A DNA stretch of 64,000 nucleotides from Pterois miles. Lineage: Eukaryota; Chordata; Actinopteri; Perciformes; Scorpaenidae. Where the stretch lies: NCBI GenBank assembly GCA_947000775.1, contig CAMQGK010000328.1:881001-945000 (forward strand), read 5' to 3'. The notes under the pieces were generated by a model that was not told the DNA's origin, did no database searches, and was given only the letters and a program-made list of their open reading frames with translations. The position numbers and the translations under genes are program-made. Shown here piece after piece: positions 57,820 through 64,000 of this stretch. Each line of letters opens with the position of its first letter. The first letter of the stretch is position 1.

Positions 57820-58600
57820 CTTCAGGCTGAGCTCTGGCTGGTCCTGAATGCAACCAGTGAACCGCCTGAGCAGCAACTGGTCCTGAATACCCATCTGGTT
57901 TGTTCTTTAGTTGATCTGATGATCAACACGTGTCTGGGTCGGGACAACGTGGTTTCTGTTGTATTTACCTGTAAAAATACTGCTGTTTTATAATGTCTTC
58001 TTGTCTTTATATTTATTTTGCTCAAATCCTCAAAGTCAAACAGCCAAAGGACCATAATGGAAATTAACTTTTTAAATGCTTTATTGTATTTCATTTATAT
58101 TTGTCATATATCTCAATATTGTGTAAAAAAAATAAGTAATAAAAAAAATAATTTCTACATTTGTCCCTGGTCTAACTACTGCTGTTACACACTAAACACC
58201 TTAACCATCAGCTTTCAGACATCAGATAGAAAACACCATAAAAAGTCGACTTGATGCTACAAACTTGATCTTCTAGAAGATGATGCACTGCTGTAGATTA
58301 AAATTCTATAAAAGCGATTAGATTAGCTCCACATTAAACATCTACAGCACATCAGTCCAGAAATATCAAATATAGAGTTTTAGATATGTAATAGTAAAAC
58401 AGTGTCAGGGAACCTACTGCACAATGAGTACTGCTAATACTTGAATCTTTAACTCAGGTTTTGAATGCAGGACTTGTACCTGTTTCGACAGTGTGGTGTT
58501 AGTACTGTAAGGATGTGATGTTTTCACCTGGTCACAGGTGAGTCACACACTGGGAATAATCTCGTAGAAACGGTCACATCTGAACTGGACTCGGGTGCGA
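57820..58600. other. non-coding intergenic sequence
   Basis: AT-rich with no supported gene; an AATAAA occurs at about 58138. It separates the Ig array from the cdc6 promoter. Confidence 0.4.
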
Positions 58601-58614
58601 AACAAAACATCACT

Positions 58615-58935
58615 GACGTTCCCGGGAAACTTAGATTCCGCCAGAACAGTATTCTGTTGAAACTCCCGCCATATTTCCAGCCCGGCCTCTTAAATACTGA
58701 CGTACATCCGCCTGTACTGCTGAGCCAATGAACATCAGAGAATCCGATCCCATGACCTGTAGCGGACCAATCATAGCGCAGCGACGCGGAACACAGCTGA
58801 TCCGGGAGAGGTGGAGAAGATTTTGGCGCAAGTTTCAGCTCAGTGTGCGGAAGAAGACGAGAAGACAGAGACGGCTAGAGGACGGCAAGACAAGAAGACA
58901 CTCTAATATCAGCTGACGACAGCTTTCAAACGGTA
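58615..58935 (+). promoter_or_regulatory. cdc6: probable cdc6 promoter and 5'UTR exon
   Basis: A G1/S-type promoter layout is visible: an E2F consensus TTTTGGCGC at 58821-58829, a second GC-rich E2F-like site TCCCGCC at 58664-58670, two CCAAT boxes at 58725-58729 and 58767-58771, and a palindrome TTCCCGGGAA at 58619-58628. Vertebrate CDC6 is a classic E2F target. A 5'UTR exon probably starts downstream of the E2F site and may end at a donor-like site (aaacg|gtacat) near 58933, splicing to the acceptor at 60527. Confidence 0.6.
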
Positions 58936-58939
58936 CATC

Positions 58940-60300
58940 CATCACTCACACTTTCATTTAAGCGATAAAATCTGAAGTATTTGTGTTGATCATAACCGGA
59001 AGAGAGCTCCTCTTCCTCTGCTGTTCACAGTTGCTTCGCTTGTTTAACGTCTAACTTAACTTTTAACTTCATTTTCCCCTTATGCTTTTAATTCCCATGA
59101 TAATACCACATGTTTTACATCAAACTACGTTCATTTTAATGTCGAAATCAGTGTTGTTTTAATGTAAACGCCACCGTGAGGACCACTGCTGTCTTGGCGC
59201 CATTTAACATCCGCACTATTGTTTGTTCTAATGTAAATCTAGCTGATAAATATTATAAACTTAAAACACGTCACATTCATAGTATTTATTGGCCTTTATA
59301 GTTATTTTATATACGTAACACGAAGTTCTATTGATTCATTCAATTCACTGAAACTTTATTGTAAAACATGTAAGATAACAGCCGTAAGTGGATGAGGAGG
59401 AACAGGGAGGTCACGTGACCGGTTTCTGAGAGGACAGCAGCTCTTAGAAGTAAGATAAGATAAGATATTCCTTTATTAATCCCACAGTGGAGAAATTTAC
59501 AAGTACTTTTACTCAAGTATTGTACTGCAGTAGAATACTGAGGTACTTTTACTTTGCCTTAGTAACGTTATCGCCATTTTCTGCTACTTTATTGCTACTT
59601 TTACTCCACAACATCTCAGTGGATATTATTCTCCCCCATTTATTTGATTTGTTTCAGTTACTTACTTACTTACTCTTGGTACTTTAAGTATATTTCAATT
59701 CAACTTTGTATTTTTACTAAAGTAAAGCTTTGATGCAGGATGTTTATTTAAGTTATTAAGTATATTAGTTTTTCTCAAGTAAAAGATGTGAGTACTTCCA
59801 CTGCCATAATACGACTACTGTTTTATGATGATATGTAATAAAGTACTCTCTGCTGGGTATAGTACATAATTTATCATTGCCTAAATACTTTATCAGTACC
59901 GTATTTTGTTGAATTTTCATCTCCCATGATGCAACACTTTAGTGGTGTTTGGTCATTAAAGTAAAGATGCGACTTGTACACTTTATTTTGAAATGAAGTA
60001 TAATATAAATGAACGAACCTTCTCAAATCGTCTGTATTTAACGTCGTCAGGTGAGGCCAGTGTTGTTTATATAGCACCAAGTCATGTGTGGTTCATTTCT
60101 ACAGCAGAACATTCGTCATTTACAGTCTAAATCTAATTTGTTCTCATACTCGTATGGAAACAGCATAAAAAGACCACAGTTATAATTTAAAATAGTTTAA
60201 CAAAATTCTGAAATCAAGTCAGGAAGCAACTGATCAGATACCTGGTGAACATCAGCACACATCTGGGTTCATTTCCAGGTCCTTCCTCCAGGTGTTCCCA
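58940..60300. other. cdc6 first intron, with dispersed repeat
   Basis: At 59450-59800 'aagatattcctttattaatc' and 'acttttactcaagtattgta' mark a common fish repeat. No coding or RNA gene seen. Confidence 0.45.
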
Positions 60301-60309
60301 GCCCCCTTT

Positions 60310-60390
60310 ATTATAATTATAATAATAATAACTTTATTTATATAGCACCGTTCAAAGCAAGGTTACAAAGTGCTTCATGATAACAGTGAT
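60310..60390. repeat. short dispersed repeat
   Basis: 'ataataataactttatttat' followed by 'atagcaccgttcaaagcaag' and 'gttacaaagtgcttcat' is a frequent fish interspersed repeat end. Confidence 0.6.
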
Positions 60391-60527
60391 TCACACCCAG
60401 AACTTCAGATCTAAACTAGATAAAATCATGTAAGCTGTCAGCAAACGCCGCCAGTTCAGAAAACACTGCGATATAAAAGTGAGTCTTTTTATGTATTAAT
60501 GGATCATCGTTCCTCTTCTGTTTCAGG

Positions 60528-60830
60528 TTGAACACAAGATGCCCAGCACACGCTCTCATGGCCAGGCTCAGCCCACGCTGTCGTTCCCTCGCCGCAAATC
60601 CTGCAGAGTTTCCTCGCGTTCGAAGACGCCACAGCTGGAAATGTCTCCAGCCGCCTCACCGACCAAGCCCGGACCCCAGCACCCCTCCTCGGCCGTGACC
60701 CGGATCGGACCGCTGTCCCCAAGGCGTCCTGCGGTCCAGCTCACTCCCCTCTCCCCCAGACGGCCTGCCGTCCAGCCATCACCCGCCAGTCTCCAGCCAC
60801 GACTTCCTCTCAGCCCCCGAAAACGTACAG
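60528..60830 (+). CDS. cdc6: cell division cycle 6 (CDC6), first coding exon
   Basis: CDC6 is the AAA+ ATPase that, with ORC and CDT1, loads MCM helicases at replication origins. The exon follows the acceptor ctgtttcag; the ATG at 60539 gives MPSTRSHGQAQPTLSFPRRK, close to human CDC6 (MP.TRS.AQ.T.SFP.RK). It ends ...LPLSPRKRTG, the conserved first CDK site, at donor gtgagc in phase 1. An SPRRPAVQ repeat (LSPRRPAVQ twice) adds extra S/T-P sites. The sequence before 60539 is 5'UTR. The ATPase domain lies beyond the window. Confidence 0.93.
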
Positions 60831-61130
60831 GTGAGCAGCATGTGGTGACTAAACAGTCTGTGTGGGGGTTGCAAAGGTTGTAGTTGTTGTAGGTTCAGTA
60901 GTGATACCAGAGGTCTGAATTCGATGTGATACCCTGCTTAAATATCTGAAAACCGATAATGAAGTGATACCTAAATAATATGTAAAACATCAGGAAAACT
61001 AACAGAATAACAGAATATGGTCAAGTGAAGACGCAGATATATGAAACTAGAAAACCTAAAGAATCTATCAGTTTCAATCATGTAGGGAAGGAGGTTAAAT
61101 AATGCTCCAAATGTTGTTGAGGAAAAACTA

Positions 61131-61410
61131 TCATGACCATGTTCAAAGGGGTCCCTTGACCTCTGACCTCCAGATGTGTGGATGTAAATGGGTTCTCTGG
61201 GTCCCCAGCAGTCTCCCCTTTACAGACATGCCCACTTTATGATAACCACAGTCAGTATAACTGTGTTATTGTCTCCTAGTCTAAATGGTGTATCTGAGTA
61301 TTTTTACATACTGGGTCCCTAAACAGTGTTGACTCCCATAAACTGGGTCTCAGTGTAAAGCTGAGACTCTGGTGGATCCAATGAGTCCAACTGGATTCAT
61401 GTGTGATGAT
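61131..61410 (+). repeat. dispersed repeat module in cdc6 intron
   Basis: Nearly identical to 24585-24845 and 30895-31155. It directly precedes the (CTA)n minisatellite and forms with it one large element whose right end is at 63360. Confidence 0.75.
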
Positions 61411-61484
61411 GTTAGTCCCCATAGGAGCCATTTCATAAATAGAGACCTAGAACATTCAGAGGATGGGGTCTTTCCTAGCTACAC

Positions 61485-61486
61485 TG

Positions 61487-61542
<56 letters not shown>

Positions 61543-61600
61543 ATCCTGGTAACTAGAGACCTGGAGCATTCAGAGGATGGGGTCTTTCCTAGCTACACTG

Positions 61601-61638
<38 letters not shown>

Positions 61639-61696
61639 ATCCTGGTAACTAGAGACCTAGAGCATTCAGAGGATGGGGTCTTTCCTAGCTACACTG

Positions 61697-61731
<35 letters not shown>

Positions 61732-61844
61732 ATCCTGGTAACTAGAGACTTAGAGCATTCAGAGGATGGGGTCTTTCCTAGCTACACTGACTACTACTAC
61801 TACTACTACTACTACAGAGGATGGGGTCTTTCCTAGCTACACTG

Positions 61845-61876
<32 letters not shown>

Positions 61877-61905
61877 AGAGGATGGGGTCTTTCCTAGCTA
61901 CACTG

Positions 61906-61937
<32 letters not shown>

Positions 61938-61966
61938 AGAGGATGGGGTCTTTCCTAGCTACACTG

Positions 61967-62010
<44 letters not shown>

Positions 62011-62039
62011 AGAGGATGGGGTCTTTCCTAGCTATACTG

Positions 62040-62080
<41 letters not shown>

Positions 62081-62167
62081 AGAGGATGGGGTCTTTCCTA
62101 GCTATACTGACTACTACTACTACTACTACTACTACTACAGAGGATGGGGTCTTTCCTAGCTATACTG

Positions 62168-62211
<44 letters not shown>

Positions 62212-62463
62212 AGAGGATGGGGTCTTTCCTAGCTATACTGACTACTACTACTACTACTACTACAGAGGATGGGGTCTTTCCTAGCTATACTTACTACTAC
62301 TACTACTACTACTACTACAGAGGATGGGGTCTTTCCTAGCTATACTGACTACTACTACTACTACTACTACTACTACAGAGGATGGGGTCTTTCCTAGCTA
62401 TACTGACTACTACTACTACTACTACTACTACTACAGAGGATGGGGTCTTTCCTAGCTATACTG

Positions 62464-62504
<41 letters not shown>

Positions 62505-62533
62505 AGAGGATGGGGTCTTTCCTAGCTATACTG

Positions 62534-62565
<32 letters not shown>

Positions 62566-62750
62566 AGAGGATGGGGTCTTTCCTAGCTATACTGACTACT
62601 ACTACTACTACTACAGAGGATGGGGTCTTTCCTAGCTATACTGACTACTACTACTACTACTACAGATGATGGGGTCTTTCCTAGCTATACTGACTACTAC
62701 TACTACTACTACTACTACTACAGAGGATGGGGTCTTTCCTAGCTACACAG

Positions 62751-62782
<32 letters not shown>

Positions 62783-62811
62783 AGAGGATGGGGTCTTTCC
62801 TAGCTATACTG

Positions 62812-62849
<38 letters not shown>

Positions 62850-62880
62850 AACAGAGGATGGGGTCTTTCCTAGCTATTCT
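61485..62880. repeat. composite (CTA)n minisatellite in cdc6 intron
   Basis: About 22 units alternate a constant part (cagaggatggggtctttcct, then agctatactga) with a (CTA/ACT)n tract of 6 to 17 triplets. The first four units also carry 'atcctggtaactagagacct'. The tract gives poly-Tyr open frames that are not genes. Confidence 0.95.
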
Positions 62881-63084
62881 GACTCAAAAGCTTTTTGATC
62901 CCAAATCCCAGCATGTCTTTTTCTCTGGTGTTCCTCAAGGTCTTGGTGTCGTAATGGTATCAACCTAAAATTACTGCAACAACTGATGAGACATAATAGA
63001 GCATCCGGATGGACATCAGATACTAATAATAATAATAATAAATTTTAATAATAATAAAAAAAAAAGCTTTCACTATTTATTTTC

Positions 63085-63360
63085 ATTAATTAATTCATGT
63101 TTATTTCTGATTTATTACTAGAACAACTTGACCTCGGAGCTGAGCTGCTTCTCAGATTAATCTCCAGGTTCCTGCTTTCAGATGATGTTCATCACTAATA
63201 TGAGACATCTACTGTTGACCCGTTATCTGTCCCTAAAGACCTCTCAGACCCCCTAAAGACCTCCTGGACCTCCTGGACCCCCTAAAGACCTCCTGGGCCC
63301 CCTAAAGACCCCCTGGAAAGAGTCCTAGAATGGGTCTATTGTGGCTCTCGGGGGGGTTAA
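63085..63360. mobile_element. right end of the TTAA-terminated element in cdc6 intron
   Basis: Homologous to 15545-15789 and 32105-32329, with degenerate repeats of 'ccccctaaagacctcctgga' and an end gtggctctcggggggttaa. Confidence 0.65.
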
Positions 63361-63523
63361 AGTGAATGTGTGATCTTAATAGACAATAAGTGTGTGAAGA
63401 ACTTTCGTTCATTGTCAGTCTAGTTTTGTCGTCTTTAGGTTTCTTCCATAGACGTAGCTGAGTTTATGAATTCATGGGCGGTGTCTTCAGTGTCCTCCCT
63501 TATTTGTGTGTGTTATCTTCCAG

Positions 63524-63790
63524 GTGACGACAACGGATGTAACCTTGGTGCCGCCCTGCTGGGTTCGCCGCCGAAGCAGAGCAAGTCCACGCTGGAGTCA
63601 CCCAGAAAGCTCGGCTTTGACGAGAACTCACCCGTCTCAGCTCGCCGACAGCTGGTCCCGTCCTCCTCACCGCGGCGGCCGCTCTCTCCCGCCGCTAGAT
63701 CGTCGCCACGGCAACACGAAACGCCTGCTGGAGGCCCGGCCCGCCAAAACTCGGAGAGGAAGCCGCCAATCGCTCGGCTCTTTGCAGAAA
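63524..63790 (+). CDS. cdc6: CDC6, second coding exon
   Basis: Acceptor cttccag and donor gtaagag, phase 1 to 1, 89 codons. It encodes GDDNGCNLGAALLGSPPKQ, TLESPRKLGF, a cyclin-binding RxL motif (RRQLVP), further SP sites and IARLFAES, aligning with human CDC6 GDDN...SPPKQ...GRRLVF...VRLF. These are the regulatory N-terminal phosphorylation sites; the AAA+ domain exons follow to the right of the window. The gene is therefore partial here. Confidence 0.92.
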
Positions 63791-64000
63791 GTAAGAGGCT
63801 TTTAGTTTGGGTTGAAGCTCACTGTATGTTTCAGTATTGATTAATCCAGCTGTTATTTTCTTGATATAGAAACAAATAGAAACAAATGTGCATCTCAGGT
63901 TCCCAGAATGTCTTGTTCCGTCACCCAGAACCCAAATTTATCCAGTTTGATATCACAGAAAGTTAAGAAAACCAGTAAATATTCACTTGAGTTGTTCGAA

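Noticed and set aside
61372..61836. 154-codon frame with long poly-tyrosine runs
   Set aside because: Translation of (CTA/TAC)n simple repeat in an intron of cdc6.
61485..62880. CRISPR-like array (constant block and variable spacer)
   Set aside because: The 'spacers' are only (CTA)n of varying length, and this is vertebrate nuclear DNA.

Overview
This window is vertebrate nuclear DNA, almost certainly from a teleost fish. It has GT-AG split genes, abundant Tc1/mariner-like fragments, pogo/Tigger and LINE remnants, tRNA-like dispersed repeats and very long micro- and minisatellites. Two flanking genes are recognisable from protein sequence. wipf2 (WAS/WASL-interacting protein family 2) lies on the + strand at about 2.36-18.7 kb, with all seven coding exons present and a predicted 465 aa. 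The 5' part of cdc6 (replication licensing factor) lies on the + strand, with a likely promoter at about 58.6-58.9 kb and coding exons from 60.5 kb that run off the right edge. WIPF2 and CDC6 are also neighbours in the human genome, so the frame of the locus is ancient.

About 40 kb of accessory sequence sits between them. First (19.45-31.46 kb) comes a very recent tandem duplication of a gene on the minus strand. It encodes a short SUN-domain nuclear-envelope protein (SUN3-like, 8 coding exons, both copies open: 351 and 372 aa). The copies are separated by half of a Tc1-like transposon, and a different Tc1-like half lies left of the first copy. They differ mainly in repeat tracts, including an extra coiled-coil repeat in copy 2 and a 12-bp minisatellite that is 38 units long in copy 1 but 8 in copy 2.

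Second (35.2-56.5 kb) comes a tandem array of eight units of about 2.6-2.85 kb. Each unit carries a phase 1-1 exon for a butyrophilin/MOG-like V-type immunoglobulin domain, and seven of the eight carry a second 90-nt phase 1-1 linker exon. All phases are compatible, so the array can be read as one gene with up to eight V modules, followed by a short basic terminal exon near 56.9 kb. All eight V modules lack the canonical F-strand cysteine and C-strand tryptophan. Diagnostic bases alternate between odd and even units, which implies amplification as about 5.4-kb dimers. The 5' (signal peptide) exon was not found with confidence. This array is the best candidate in the window for something undescribed.

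The rest is intron, UTR and repeats: a Tc1-like transposase in which a GC-rich minisatellite has grown over the catalytic region (2.6-4.3 kb), two TTAA-terminated non-autonomous DNA elements, a 40-bp tandem repeat in a wipf2 intron, and a large composite (CTA)n minisatellite in the first coding intron of cdc6. Exon borders are hand-derived from splice-site consensus, reading phase and protein similarity; no transcript data were available.
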